From assembly GCF_042675725.1 (NCBI RefSeq), contig NZ_JBHTJN010000028.1:28736-92735 (forward strand): 64,000 nucleotides of DNA, written 5' to 3'. Source of the stretch: Seminibacterium arietis (lineage in GTDB: Bacteria > Pseudomonadota > Gammaproteobacteria > Enterobacterales > Pasteurellaceae). The position numbers and the translations under genes are program-made. The notes under the pieces are model-generated. The model did no database searches, was not told where the DNA came from, and saw nothing but the letters and a program-made list of their open reading frames with translations. Shown here one piece after another: positions 17,751 through 26,459 of this stretch (the first letter of the stretch is position 1; each line of letters starts with the position of its first letter).

Positions 17751-19721
17751 ATGAATTTAAGAAAATGGTTGTCACAACCTAGTCATGAGCCTATTCGAGA
17801 TAAAAAAGCAGAACGCAATTTATTCGCACGACGGGCATTAATTTCTTTTTTGGGAGTATTAGGATTATCGACAATTTTATTTACTAATCTTTATCACTTG
17901 CAAGTGACTAATTTTGATGGTTATCGAACTCGTTCTAATGGAAATCGTATTAAATTATTGCCACTACCTCCTACACGTGGATTGATTTATGATCGTTACG
18001 GCAAATTGTTAGCGGAGAACCTTACTTTTTTTGGTCTTTATATTGTACCTGAGAAAGTAGAAAATTTAGCCCGCACTTTTGAAGAGTTAGTTAATGTTGT
18101 TGGGTTGACTCAAGAAGATATTGAAAACTTTAAAAAAGAGCGACGTCGTTCTTCCCGTTATACTTCAATTTTATTGAAAGCCGATCTGACAGAGAAACAA
18201 ATAGCTCGTTTTGCAGTTAATCAGCATCGATTCCCTAGCATTGAAGTGAAACCTTATTTTAAACGTCACTATCTATATGGAGAATCTCTTACACATATTT
18301 TGGGTTATGTAGCAAAAATTAATGATAGAGATGTAGAAAAGTTAAAAAAGGAAGAAAAATTTGCTAATTATGCAGGTACACATGATATTGGAAAGCTTGG
18401 TATTGAGCGTTATTACGAAGAACAATTGCATGGTACAGTAGGGTTTGAAGAAGTAGAAGTAAATAATCGAGGTAAGGTCATTCGAAAATTACGAGAACAG
18501 CCAGCGATTGCAGGTAAAAGTATTCATTTAACAATTGATCTTGAATTACAACGTTATATTATGAATTTACTTGGTGATCGTAAAGGTGCAGTAGTTGTGT
18601 TAGATCCAAAAGATAGTAGTATTTTAGCAATGCTTTCTGTACCAAGTTATGATAACAATTTATTTGTTGGGGGTATCTCTAGCCAAGATTATAAACGTTT
18701 ATTAAATGATCCCAATCGTCCACTATATAGTCGAGTTACGCAAGGTGCTTATCCTCCAGCATCTACAGTGAAGCCATTTATTGCTGTAGCAGGACTACAA
18801 GAAAAGATTATCACGCCATCTACAACTGTATTTGATCCAGGTTATTGGGTTTTACCAAATTCTACTAAACGTTTCCGAGATTGGAAAAGAGTTGGACATG
18901 GTTATACGGATTTAAATAAAGCTATCGCAGAATCATCAGATACTTATTTTTACCAGCTTGCATACAACATGGGAATTGATCGTTTATCTGGTTGGATGAA
19001 AAAATTTGGCTTTGGGCTGTCGACGGGGATTGATATTCAAGAAGAAACAGATGGTATTATGCCAAGTAGAGAGTGGAAACAAAAACGCCATAAAAAGCCT
19101 TGGCTACAAGGTGACACAATTTCAGTTGGCATTGGACAAGGATACTGGGTTGCGACACCATTACAAGTAGCAAAAGCTTTAGCAATATTAGTAAATAATG
19201 GTAAAGTAAATACGCCTCACCTCATGAAATCAATAGAAGGTTCAACAGCTATTCCTTATAAAGATCCATTATTGTATGAAGATATTGTAGAACCAAAGCA
19301 AAGCTATTGGAATGTAGCTAAACAAGGTATGTATAATGTAATTAATGCTTCCAACGGCACAGCAAGAAAACCTTTTATAGGGACTAATTATCATGTGGCT
19401 GGAAAATCTGGTACTGCTCAAGTTTTTAGTTTGAAAGAAAATCAAAACTACGACGCAGGAAATTTAGTAAAAGAACTACATGATCATGCATGGTTTATTG
19501 CTTATGCTCCTTACGAAAATCCTAAACTCATTGTAGTAGTAATTCTAGAGAATGCAGGCGGAGGAGGTAGCAATGCTGGACCTGTTGTACGGAGTATTAT
19601 GGATTATTATTTGAACGAACGTTTGCCTCAAGTGTCACAGTTAGAAAATATGTCAAAAAGTGCGGTAGAAAATTCTACTATACAACAATCACAATCAAGA
19701 CCAAAAGGAGAATTGCAGTGA
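17751..19721 (+). CDS. mrdA: Penicillin-binding protein 2, elongasome transpeptidase
   Basis: PBP2 is the class B transpeptidase that cross-links peptidoglycan during side-wall growth. The 656-residue protein has a cytoplasmic basic start, one membrane anchor (about residues 30-50, ALISFLGVLGLSTILF), a dimerisation/pedestal domain and the transpeptidase domain with SxxK in PPASTVKPF, SSD in AESSDTYFY and KSGT in AGKSGTAQVF. It overlaps rodA by four bases (GTGA), fitting translational coupling with its SEDS partner. A USS near 19650 encodes part of the C-terminal tail. Confidence 0.96.
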   Translation: MNLRKWLSQPSHEPIRDKKAERNLFARRALISFLGVLGLSTILFTNLYHLQVTNFDGYRTRSNGNRIKLLPLPPTRGLIYDRYGKLLAENLTFFGLYIVPEKVENLARTFEELVNVVGLTQEDIENFKKERRRSSRYTSILLKADLTEKQIARFAVNQHRFPSIEVKPYFKRHYLYGESLTHILGYVAKINDRDVEKLKKEEKFANYAGTHDIGKLGIERYYEEQLHGTVGFEEVEVNNRGKVIRKLREQPAIAGKSIHLTIDLELQRYIMNLLGDRKGAVVVLDPKDSSILAMLSVPSYDNNLFVGGISSQDYKRLLNDPNRPLYSRVTQGAYPPASTVKPFIAVAGLQEKIITPSTTVFDPGYWVLPNSTKRFRDWKRVGHGYTDLNKAIAESSDTYFYQLAYNMGIDRLSGWMKKFGFGLSTGIDIQEETDGIMPSREWKQKRHKKPWLQGDTISVGIGQGYWVATPLQVAKALAILVNNGKVNTPHLMKSIEGSTAIPYKDPLLYEDIVEPKQSYWNVAKQGMYNVINASNGTARKPFIGTNYHVAGKSGTAQVFSLKENQNYDAGNLVKELHDHAWFIAYAPYENPKLIVVVILENAGGGGSNAGPVVRSIMDYYLNERLPQVSQLENMSKSAVENSTIQQSQSRPKGELQ

Positions 19722-20839
19722 TAGAAGAGAAAAAAAATCTATGGCATTCTTTATGGTTACGATTGCATATTGATTTGCTTTTGTTCATTGGCTTGGTCGT
19801 GATTTCTATTTATGGGTTGATTGTACTATATAGTGCTTCAGGAGCAAATGAAGTTATGTTCCGTAATCGTTTGATTCAAGTAGTGCTAGGATTTATTACG
19901 ATGTTTGTAATGGCTCAGTTATCACCTCGTTTTTATCAACGAATTGCACCTTATATATTTGGTGTAGGAATTATTTTACTAATCTTAGTTGATTTGATTG
20001 GTACAACTAGCAAAGGTGCCCAGCGTTGGCTTGATTTAGGCGTAATCCGTTTTCAACCTTCTGAAATAGTGAAACTTGCTGTACCGTTACTAGTAGCAAT
20101 GTACTTAGGAAAACGGGCATTACCACCAAAGTTAAAAGAAACTTTTATTGCTTTATTACTTATTGTTGTGCCAACCCTACTAGTCGCTATTCAGCCTGAT
20201 TTAGGAACTGCTATTTTAGTAAGCTCATCAGGGTTATTTGTGGTATTTCTTGCGGGTATGAGTTGGTGGTTGATTTTAGCAGCAGGTGTTCTTTTAGCGG
20301 GATTTGCTCCTATTATGTGGTTTTATTTGATGCATGATTATCAACGAACAAGGGTATTAACATTACTTGATCCTGAAAAAGATCCTCTTGGAGCAGGGTA
20401 TCATATTTTACAGTCTAAAATCGCAATCGGATCAGGGGGATTATGGGGAAAAGGTTGGATGCTAGGGACACAATCACAGCTAGAGTTTTTACCTGAACCT
20501 CATACTGATTTCATTTTTGCTGTGTTAAGTGAAGAACATGGCATGATTGGTTTTTGTGTGCTGATGGCAATTTATTTATTTATTGTTGCAAGAGGATTAA
20601 TTATTGGCGTTAATGCTCAAACTGCGTTTGGTCGAATTTTAGTTGGTGCATTGACTTTAATATTTTTTGTTTATGTGTTTGTTAATATTGGGATGGTAAG
20701 TGGTATTTTACCAGTAGTTGGTGTTCCACTACCGTTGTTTAGTTATGGTGGGACTTCTTTTGTTACTCTAATGGCTGGGTTTGGATTGATTATGTCCATT
20801 CATACTCATAAAGAGCATTTTTTCAAGGGAACTAAATAA
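19718..20839 (+). CDS. mrdB: SEDS glycosyltransferase RodA
   Basis: RodA polymerises glycan strands from lipid II during cell elongation and works with PBP2. The 373-residue protein has about ten membrane helices and SEDS motifs such as KGAQRWLDLGVIRFQPSEIVKLAVP, shown by the stretch RWLDLGVIRFQPSE, then QPDLGTA and a C-terminal PLPLFSYGGTSF. Its start is a GTG that overlaps the mrdA stop. rlpA begins one base after the stop. The order mrdA-rodA-rlpA-dacA forms a cell-wall elongation unit. Confidence 0.96.
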   Translation: MIEEKKNLWHSLWLRLHIDLLLFIGLVVISIYGLIVLYSASGANEVMFRNRLIQVVLGFITMFVMAQLSPRFYQRIAPYIFGVGIILLILVDLIGTTSKGAQRWLDLGVIRFQPSEIVKLAVPLLVAMYLGKRALPPKLKETFIALLLIVVPTLLVAIQPDLGTAILVSSSGLFVVFLAGMSWWLILAAGVLLAGFAPIMWFYLMHDYQRTRVLTLLDPEKDPLGAGYHILQSKIAIGSGGLWGKGWMLGTQSQLEFLPEPHTDFIFAVLSEEHGMIGFCVLMAIYLFIVARGLIIGVNAQTAFGRILVGALTLIFFVYVFVNIGMVSGILPVVGVPLPLFSYGGTSFVTLMAGFGLIMSIHTHKEHFFKGTK

Positions 20840-20840
20840 T

Positions 20841-21755
20841 ATGGAACAAATTTTATTTAATAATGTCACAGCAAAGCGGAATGGGACCATATGGAAAGTT
20901 TTCTATCGAGTATTGCTATCATTTGCACTAATGGGGCTGGGACTTTCTGTACAAGCAAAAGTCGAACCACAAAAGTTGTACGGTATTGCAGGGCATCCGT
21001 TAATTTACATGAAAGTAGGCAACAAATCTTATAGTTATAAAATCAAAGGTGTTGTTTACTATACTAAAACAGCAAAAGAAGTAAAAAATTTTACTCAAGA
21101 AGGTATTGCGAGCTATTATCATAATAGATTCAATGGTAGAAAAAATTCTTCTGGTGAGCGTCATAATCAGAATGCTTTTACTGCGGCTCATAAAACCTTG
21201 CCACATAATTCATATGTCCTTGTTACTAATTTAAGAAATGGGCGGAAAGTAATTGTGCGAATTAACGATAGGGGACCTTTTGTTAAGGATCGTATTATTG
21301 ATCTTTCCAAAGTTGCAGCGAGAGAAATTGGTATTATTGGTAAAGGGATTGGAAAAGTGCGGTTAGAAATTTTACATATTCATCCGACAGGGAAAATTTC
21401 AGGTCCAGCAGCAAGAGTATTAGCAAAATATGCAAAAAATAATGATGCTAAACAAAGACTTGACTTGAAAAATTTAACGAACAGTCAAGAAGCAACAGTT
21501 AAAAATAATGCTAATGGTACAGAAAAAGTTTACCACTATAGAGTGCATTTGATGAACTTAGATAGTAAGAAACAAGCAGAAAATATGATTAGTCAGTTGA
21601 AACTTAATCAAATTCAGACTGAAATTATACAAAGAGGTAAGAAATATGATGTTTATTTCAGTCAAATCATGAGCAAAGAACAAGCTAATCAATTAAAATT
21701 ACAGCTTAGACAAATTGATAGATCAGCACAGGTTATTGTGTTTGTTTTTAATTAA
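20841..21755 (+). CDS. rlpA: RlpA-like septal ring lytic transglycosylase
   Basis: RlpA cleaves denuded (peptide-free) glycan strands and is targeted to the septum by its SPOR domain. The 304-residue protein has a signal sequence (hydrophobic RVLLSFALMGLGLSVQAK), a double-psi beta-barrel domain (EGIASYYHNRFNGRKNSSGE through INDRGPFVKDRIIDLSKVAA, here only partly quoted) and a C-terminal SPOR repeat (YHYRVHLMNLDSKKQAENM). There is no cysteine at the cleavage region, so unlike E. coli RlpA it does not look like a lipoprotein. It lies one base after rodA and 22 bases before dacA. Confidence 0.9.
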   Translation: MEQILFNNVTAKRNGTIWKVFYRVLLSFALMGLGLSVQAKVEPQKLYGIAGHPLIYMKVGNKSYSYKIKGVVYYTKTAKEVKNFTQEGIASYYHNRFNGRKNSSGERHNQNAFTAAHKTLPHNSYVLVTNLRNGRKVIVRINDRGPFVKDRIIDLSKVAAREIGIIGKGIGKVRLEILHIHPTGKISGPAARVLAKYAKNNDAKQRLDLKNLTNSQEATVKNNANGTEKVYHYRVHLMNLDSKKQAENMISQLKLNQIQTEIIQRGKKYDVYFSQIMSKEQANQLKLQLRQIDRSAQVIVFVFN

Positions 21756-21777
21756 AGTTAAATAACTGGGAAGTATT

Positions 21778-22965
21778 ATGTTTAAACAAGTTTACAGAAA
21801 AACAAAATTAGCATTGATAAGTTCAATGTTGATATTACCTACTAACTTAATGGCAGAAGAGATTCAACATAGTATTAGCACGCCACAATTAAATGCTCAA
21901 ACTTATATTTTAATGGATTATCATTCTGGAACGGTGTTGGCAGCATTAAATCCAGATCAGCGTCAATATCCAGCATCACTGACCAAAATGATGACTAGTT
22001 ACGTGATCGGTGATGCTTTAAAGCAAGGAAAAATTAATAATTCTGATATTGTGACGGTTGGAGAGAGTGCTTGGGGGAAAAATTTCCCAGGTTCATCTAA
22101 GATGTTTTTGAATCTAAATCAGCAGGTTTCTGTAGCAGATTTACATCGAGGAATTGTTATCGTATCTGGTAATGACGCTTGTGTTGCAATGGCTGAGTAT
22201 ATTGCAGGATCAGAGAAAAATTTTATTGATACGATGAATAGATATGTCGCTGATTTTAATTTGAAAAATACTCATTTTGAAACTGTACATGGTCTAGATA
22301 GCGAAGGACAGTATTCTTCAGCACGGGATATGGCAATCATTGGTTCTCATATTATTCGTGATTTACCTGATGAATATAAAATTTATGCAGAAAAAGAATT
22401 TACTTTTAATAAAATTAAACAGCCAAATCGTAATGGATTATTATGGGACAAAACAATTCATGTTGACGGCATGAAAACGGGTCATACAGATAAGGCAGGC
22501 TATAATTTAGTGGCTTCGGCAGTTAATAAAGATAACATGAGATTAATTTCTGTAGTAATGGGCGTGCCAACTTATAAAGGACGTGAAATTGAAAGTAAGA
22601 AATTATTACAATGGGGATTTGCAAATTTTGATACTTTTAAAGCATTGGAAGCGGGTAAAATAGTTTTGGAACAAAAAGTGTATTATGGTGACAGTAGCAA
22701 AGTTGAGCTAGGTGTGCTGCAAGATGCTTTTATTACTTTGCCAAAAGGTCGCCAAGCTGATGTAAAAGCTCGTTATGAACTAGAAAATAAATATTTGGAA
22801 GCACCTTTAACTAAAGGACAAACAGTTGGAAAAGTAATTTACCAACTAGATGGCAAAACGATCGCTGATATTAATTTGCAAGCCATGAATGATGTTAAAG
22901 AAGGCAGTTTTTTTGGTAAAGCTTGGGATTGGTTAGTCTTAACAGTAAAAAATTTCTTTAATTGA
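21778..22965 (+). CDS. dacA: D-alanyl-D-alanine carboxypeptidase PBP5/6
   Basis: DacA trims the terminal D-alanine from peptidoglycan stem peptides in the periplasm. The 395-residue protein has a signal peptide ending LMAEEI, the active-site SxxK in PASLTKMMTS (about residue 66), SGN in VSGNDACVAM, KTG in DGMKTGHTDKAGYN, a C-terminal PBP5 beta domain and a terminal amphipathic helix (FFGKAWDWLVLTVKNFFN) that anchors it to the inner membrane. GGGAAG precedes the ATG. A USS palindrome follows and partly insulates it from ybeD. Confidence 0.96.
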   Translation: MFKQVYRKTKLALISSMLILPTNLMAEEIQHSISTPQLNAQTYILMDYHSGTVLAALNPDQRQYPASLTKMMTSYVIGDALKQGKINNSDIVTVGESAWGKNFPGSSKMFLNLNQQVSVADLHRGIVIVSGNDACVAMAEYIAGSEKNFIDTMNRYVADFNLKNTHFETVHGLDSEGQYSSARDMAIIGSHIIRDLPDEYKIYAEKEFTFNKIKQPNRNGLLWDKTIHVDGMKTGHTDKAGYNLVASAVNKDNMRLISVVMGVPTYKGREIESKKLLQWGFANFDTFKALEAGKIVLEQKVYYGDSSKVELGVLQDAFITLPKGRQADVKARYELENKYLEAPLTKGQTVGKVIYQLDGKTIADINLQAMNDVKEGSFFGKAWDWLVLTVKNFFN

Positions 22966-22985
22966 ACTTGAAATTGATTAAAATT

Positions 22986-23007
22986 AACCGCACTTTAAAG
23001 TGCGGTT
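22986..23007. terminator. Perfect USS palindrome between dacA and ybeD
   Basis: AACCGCACTTT is followed directly by its reverse complement AAAGTGCGGTT, a 22-base perfect palindrome made of two uptake signals. It probably terminates or attenuates dacA transcription, though only a short T run follows. It also creates a spurious in-frame GTG upstream of ybeD. Confidence 0.6.
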
Positions 23008-23035
23008 TGAGTTTGCTGAATATTGGAAATGTAGA

Positions 23036-23329
23036 ATGGAAAAAATAGTAAAACTAGACGAAATTCCTCAACAGAAATTAAAAGACTTATTGAAATTTCC
23101 TTGTGCTTTTACTTTCAAAGTTGTTGGGAAAAATCGTGATGGATTGATAGATGATACTCTTTTGGTAATTCAAAAATACGCTAAAGGAGATTATAATCCA
23201 CGCCAAAATATTAGTTCAAAAGGCACATATAATTCTGTTTCAGTGGATATTATTGCGGAAAATATTGAGCAGGTTGAAATCCTTTATGTGGAGTTGGCAA
23301 AAATTGATGGTGTGAAAATGGTGCTTTAA
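23036..23329 (+). CDS. ybeD: DUF493 family protein YbeD
   Basis: YbeD is a small ferredoxin-fold (ACT-like) protein of unproven function, always found near lipB. The 97 residues show LLKFPCAFTFKVVGKNRDG and the closing LAKIDGVKMVL typical of the family. I start at MEKIVKLDEIP (23036); a longer reading from a GTG at 23000 begins inside the USS palindrome and is unlikely. The stop is followed at once by the lipB ATG, so the two are translationally linked. Confidence 0.9.
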   Translation: MEKIVKLDEIPQQKLKDLLKFPCAFTFKVVGKNRDGLIDDTLLVIQKYAKGDYNPRQNISSKGTYNSVSVDIIAENIEQVEILYVELAKIDGVKMVL

Positions 23330-23983
23330 ATGGATTTTGAAGTTATTGTTCGTCAATTAGGCGTTCGTGATTATCAAGAAATTTGGCATGCAATGCAAAA
23401 TTTTACTGATAATCGTGACAAGGATACTGTGGATGAAATCTGGTTAGTGGAGCATCCTTCTATATTTACGCAGGGAGTGGCAGGTAAACCTGAACATTTA
23501 TTGCAAAATACAAGTATCCCTGTACTGAAATCAGATCGTGGGGGACAGATTACTTATCATGGTCTTGGTCAGCAAATTATGTATGTGCTAATTGATGTAA
23601 AACGGTTTAAGTTACAACGAAAAGAACTCAGCGTTCGGCAGTTAGTGACAGCACTTGAACAGACCGTTGTCCAAACGTTGTCGGATTATGGTATCAGGAG
23701 CTGTTCAAAACCTGAAGCACCAGGTGTATATGTAGGGGATAAAAAAATTTGTTCGCTTGGTTTACGAATCCGTAAAGGTTGTTCTTTTCACGGTTTAGCA
23801 TTAAATATTCAAATGGATCTTTCACCCTTCTCAATTATAAATCCCTGTGGCTATGCGGGACTTGAAATGTGTCAGTTAGCTGATTTTATTACGAAAGATC
23901 AAGCTAAATGTAGTTTAGTTTCAGCAAAATTAGTTACATACTTTACGCGAATATTAGGCTATAATAAAATAACAACTTATTAA
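23330..23983 (+). CDS. lipB: Octanoyltransferase LipB
   Basis: LipB moves octanoate from acyl carrier protein to the lipoyl domains of 2-oxoacid dehydrogenases and GcvH. The 217-residue protein has WLVEHPSIFTQG, the signature GGQITYHGLGQ (about residues 71-81), the catalytic lysine region KICSLGLRIRKGCSFHGLALN around residue 142, and the cysteine in INPCGYAG. It starts at the base after the ybeD stop, without an independent spacer. lipA, the next enzyme in the pathway, lies 29 bp downstream. Confidence 0.96.
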   Translation: MDFEVIVRQLGVRDYQEIWHAMQNFTDNRDKDTVDEIWLVEHPSIFTQGVAGKPEHLLQNTSIPVLKSDRGGQITYHGLGQQIMYVLIDVKRFKLQRKELSVRQLVTALEQTVVQTLSDYGIRSCSKPEAPGVYVGDKKICSLGLRIRKGCSFHGLALNIQMDLSPFSIINPCGYAGLEMCQLADFITKDQAKCSLVSAKLVTYFTRILGYNKITTY

Positions 23984-24012
23984 CAAGTGTTAAATAAAAT
24001 AGTGTAAAAATA

Positions 24013-24975
24013 ATGACAACTCCTTTTAAAATGGAACGCGGTGTAAAATATCGTGATGCCGCTAAGACTTCAATTATTCCTGTAAAAAATATAGATCCTA
24101 ATCAGGAGTTATTAAAAAAACCGTCATGGATGAAAATTAAATTGCCTGCGAATTCGGCAAGAATTAATGATATAAAAAATGGAATGAGACGGCATGGATT
24201 GCACTCAGTATGTGAAGAAGCTTCTTGTCCTAATTTGCATGAGTGCTTTAATCACGGTACTGCAACTTTTATGATATTAGGGGCGATTTGTACTCGTCGT
24301 TGTCCATTCTGTGATGTGGCTCATGGTAAACCATTACCTCCAGATCCTGAAGAACCTAGAAAATTAGCAGAAACTATTCAAGATATGAACTTGCGTTATG
24401 TTGTGATTACTTCTGTTGACCGTGACGATTTACCTGATCGTGGTGCAGGTCATTTTGCTGATTGTGTAGCGGAGATTCGTAAATTAAATCCTAATATTAA
24501 AATTGAAATTTTAGTACCTGATTTTCGTGGGCGTATTGAGCAGGCTTTAGAAAAATTAAAATCTAATCCACCAGATGTATTCAATCATAACTTAGAAAAT
24601 GTACCACGCTTATATCGTCAAATTCGACCTGGAGCTGATTATGAATGGTCGTTGAAATTATTACGTGAATTTAAAGTGATGTTTCCACATATTCCAACTA
24701 AGTCTGGTTTAATGGTAGGACTTGGTGAAACTAACGAAGAAATTTTAACTGTGATGCAGGACTTGCGTAATAACGGAGTAACTATGTTAACACTAGGACA
24801 ATATTTACAACCGAGTCGACATCATTTGCCTGTTTCCCGTTATGTTCCCCCTGAAGAATTTGATCAGTTTCGTAATAAAGCTCAACAAATGGGATTTGAA
24901 CATGCTGCCTGTGGACCGTTTGTTCGCTCTTCTTATCATGCTGATCTACAAGCTAGTGGCGGATTAGTTAAGTAA
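24013..24975 (+). CDS. lipA: Lipoyl synthase
   Basis: LipA is a radical-SAM enzyme that inserts two sulfurs into octanoylated proteins to form lipoate. The 320-residue protein has the auxiliary cluster motif CEEASCPNLHEC and the radical-SAM cluster motif CTRRCPFC, then PDFRGR and VGLGETNEEI, and the terminal serine ligand region GPFVRSSYHAD. It is the last gene of the cluster that started at rsfS and is closed by a USS-pair terminator. The length matches the family. Confidence 0.97.
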   Translation: MTTPFKMERGVKYRDAAKTSIIPVKNIDPNQELLKKPSWMKIKLPANSARINDIKNGMRRHGLHSVCEEASCPNLHECFNHGTATFMILGAICTRRCPFCDVAHGKPLPPDPEEPRKLAETIQDMNLRYVVITSVDRDDLPDRGAGHFADCVAEIRKLNPNIKIEILVPDFRGRIEQALEKLKSNPPDVFNHNLENVPRLYRQIRPGADYEWSLKLLREFKVMFPHIPTKSGLMVGLGETNEEILTVMQDLRNNGVTMLTLGQYLQPSRHHLPVSRYVPPEEFDQFRNKAQQMGFEHAACGPFVRSSYHADLQASGGLVK

Positions 24976-24995
24976 TGACTTAATGTTTTCGTATA

Positions 24996-25033
24996 AAAAC
25001 AACCGCACTTCTTAGTTAGTGCGGTTGTTTTTT
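24996..25033 (+). terminator. USS-pair terminator after lipA
   Basis: AAAACAACCGCACT pairs with AGTGCGGTTGTTTT over a short loop and ends in a seven-T run. One arm is a perfect uptake signal and the other has eight of nine bases. It separates lipA from the convergent rluC. Confidence 0.85.
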
Positions 25034-25082
25034 GAAAAATTATTGGGATTAGCGATCATAACGGAATGTATTTTAATATTTT

Positions 25083-26057
25083 CTACTTTTTATGCTCTCG
25101 TAATAATGATAGTATCTCTTTCAATTTTTTTTCTAATGGAGCCTGTAAGTGTAGCATTTCCCCAGTTTTGGGATGTTCTAAATAGATTGAATGGGCATGC
25201 AAGAACAGTCTACTAAGCCCGAGTAAACTCATCTGTTGATCAAAATGTTTATCACCGTATTTGCTATCCATCGCAATAGGATGACCCGCATGCTGAGCAT
25301 GCACACGGATTTGATGGGTTCTTCCTGTTACAGGAGAAGCTTTTACGAGGGTCGCATTTTGATATTTTTCATTAATAGCAAAGTGAGTCTCTGATGGTTT
25401 GCCATTTTCACTTACTTTTACGAACCGTTCACCGCCAGATAATTCATTTTTTAATAAAGGTGCTTTGACAACTTTACAATGAGGTTGCCATTGACCTCTT
25501 ACTAAAGCTAAATAATTTTTTTGTATCGTTTTTTCACGTAATTGCTGATGTAGATGGCGTAAAGCTGAACGTTTTTTGGCTATCAATAGAATACCAGATG
25601 TATCACGATCCAAACGATGAACGAGTTCTAAAAAACGTGCTTCAGGACGCAACACTCGCAAAGCTTCAATCACTCCAAAATCTACTCCGCTACCACCATG
25701 TACTGCTATACCAGAGGGCTTGTTTAGTACTAGTAAATAATCGTCTTCAAAAATGATTTGCTGTTCCAATTGAGACACTTTATTCAGCTTTTTTGACAAA
25801 ACTGGTTGATTTTTTTCAGTAATACGTACAGGAGGAATGCGAACTATGTCGTTATTTTGTAGTTTATATTCAGCCTTAATTCTCCCCTTGTTAACTCGAA
25901 CCTCACCTTTACGAATAATACGATAAATTAAACTTTTAGGAACGCCTTTTAATTTGGTCAATAAAAAGTTATCAATTCTCTGTCCCACTTGTTCATCATT
26001 AATCGTAACTAATTGCACATTAGTAGAGATTGTTTTTTCATCGCATCTTTTAGTCAT
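25083..26057 (-). CDS. rluC: 23S rRNA pseudouridine synthase C
   Basis: RluC makes pseudouridine at positions 955, 2504 and 2580 of 23S rRNA. The 324-residue protein begins with an S4-like RNA-binding segment (GQRIDNFLLTKLKGVPKSLIYR, partly quoted) and contains the catalytic aspartate in HRLDRDTSGILL, the GRTHQIRVH motif and a C-terminal LFLHAHSIYLEHP. It is divergent from rne across about 400 bp, the same arrangement as in E. coli and H. influenzae, which separates RluC from its paralogues RluA and RluD. Confidence 0.92.
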   Translation of the reverse strand: MTKRCDEKTISTNVQLVTINDEQVGQRIDNFLLTKLKGVPKSLIYRIIRKGEVRVNKGRIKAEYKLQNNDIVRIPPVRITEKNQPVLSKKLNKVSQLEQQIIFEDDYLLVLNKPSGIAVHGGSGVDFGVIEALRVLRPEARFLELVHRLDRDTSGILLIAKKRSALRHLHQQLREKTIQKNYLALVRGQWQPHCKVVKAPLLKNELSGGERFVKVSENGKPSETHFAINEKYQNATLVKASPVTGRTHQIRVHAQHAGHPIAMDSKYGDKHFDQQMSLLGLSRLFLHAHSIYLEHPKTGEMLHLQAPLEKKLKEILSLLREHKK

Positions 26058-26459
26058 TTGGCTTCATCTTTTAATTACAGATATTTTTATATGTCAATCA
26101 TAGCACAAAATTGATCAATTTACCTTGCCAAAGGCAAAGTATCATTAGATAATAAAGGGTATTTTTGAGTGGTTAATTTCTCAAAAATTTAATATGTGGA
26201 ATTTAATGCGGCATATGGCATAAGACATTAATAATTCATAAAATTTTAACTGATAATACCACTAAGCTTGCAAATTCATATTTATCTGACTTTGTTTTAC
26301 CAACTTCCTTTTTAGTATGGTTTGGAAAGGTAACACAGTTGCTCCATTTTATAACAGACAGCCGAGAGGCAGACTTTTTTCGACAGGCATGAGTTTAATT
26401 GTGAAGCTAAGTGCGGTAGTTTTTATCAAAATTATAATGAAAAGAAGAGAAATTTTTTA
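26058..26459. promoter_or_regulatory. Divergent rluC/rne region with probable long rne leader
   Basis: This 402-bp gap has no gene on either strand. In E. coli the same position carries a long rne 5' leader whose hairpins let RNase E degrade its own mRNA. Here I see a small hairpin GCCGAGAGGC followed by AGACTTTTTT near 26362-26380, and a USS at about 26410. I infer autoregulation by position only; the hairpins have not been shown to match those of E. coli. Confidence 0.4.
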
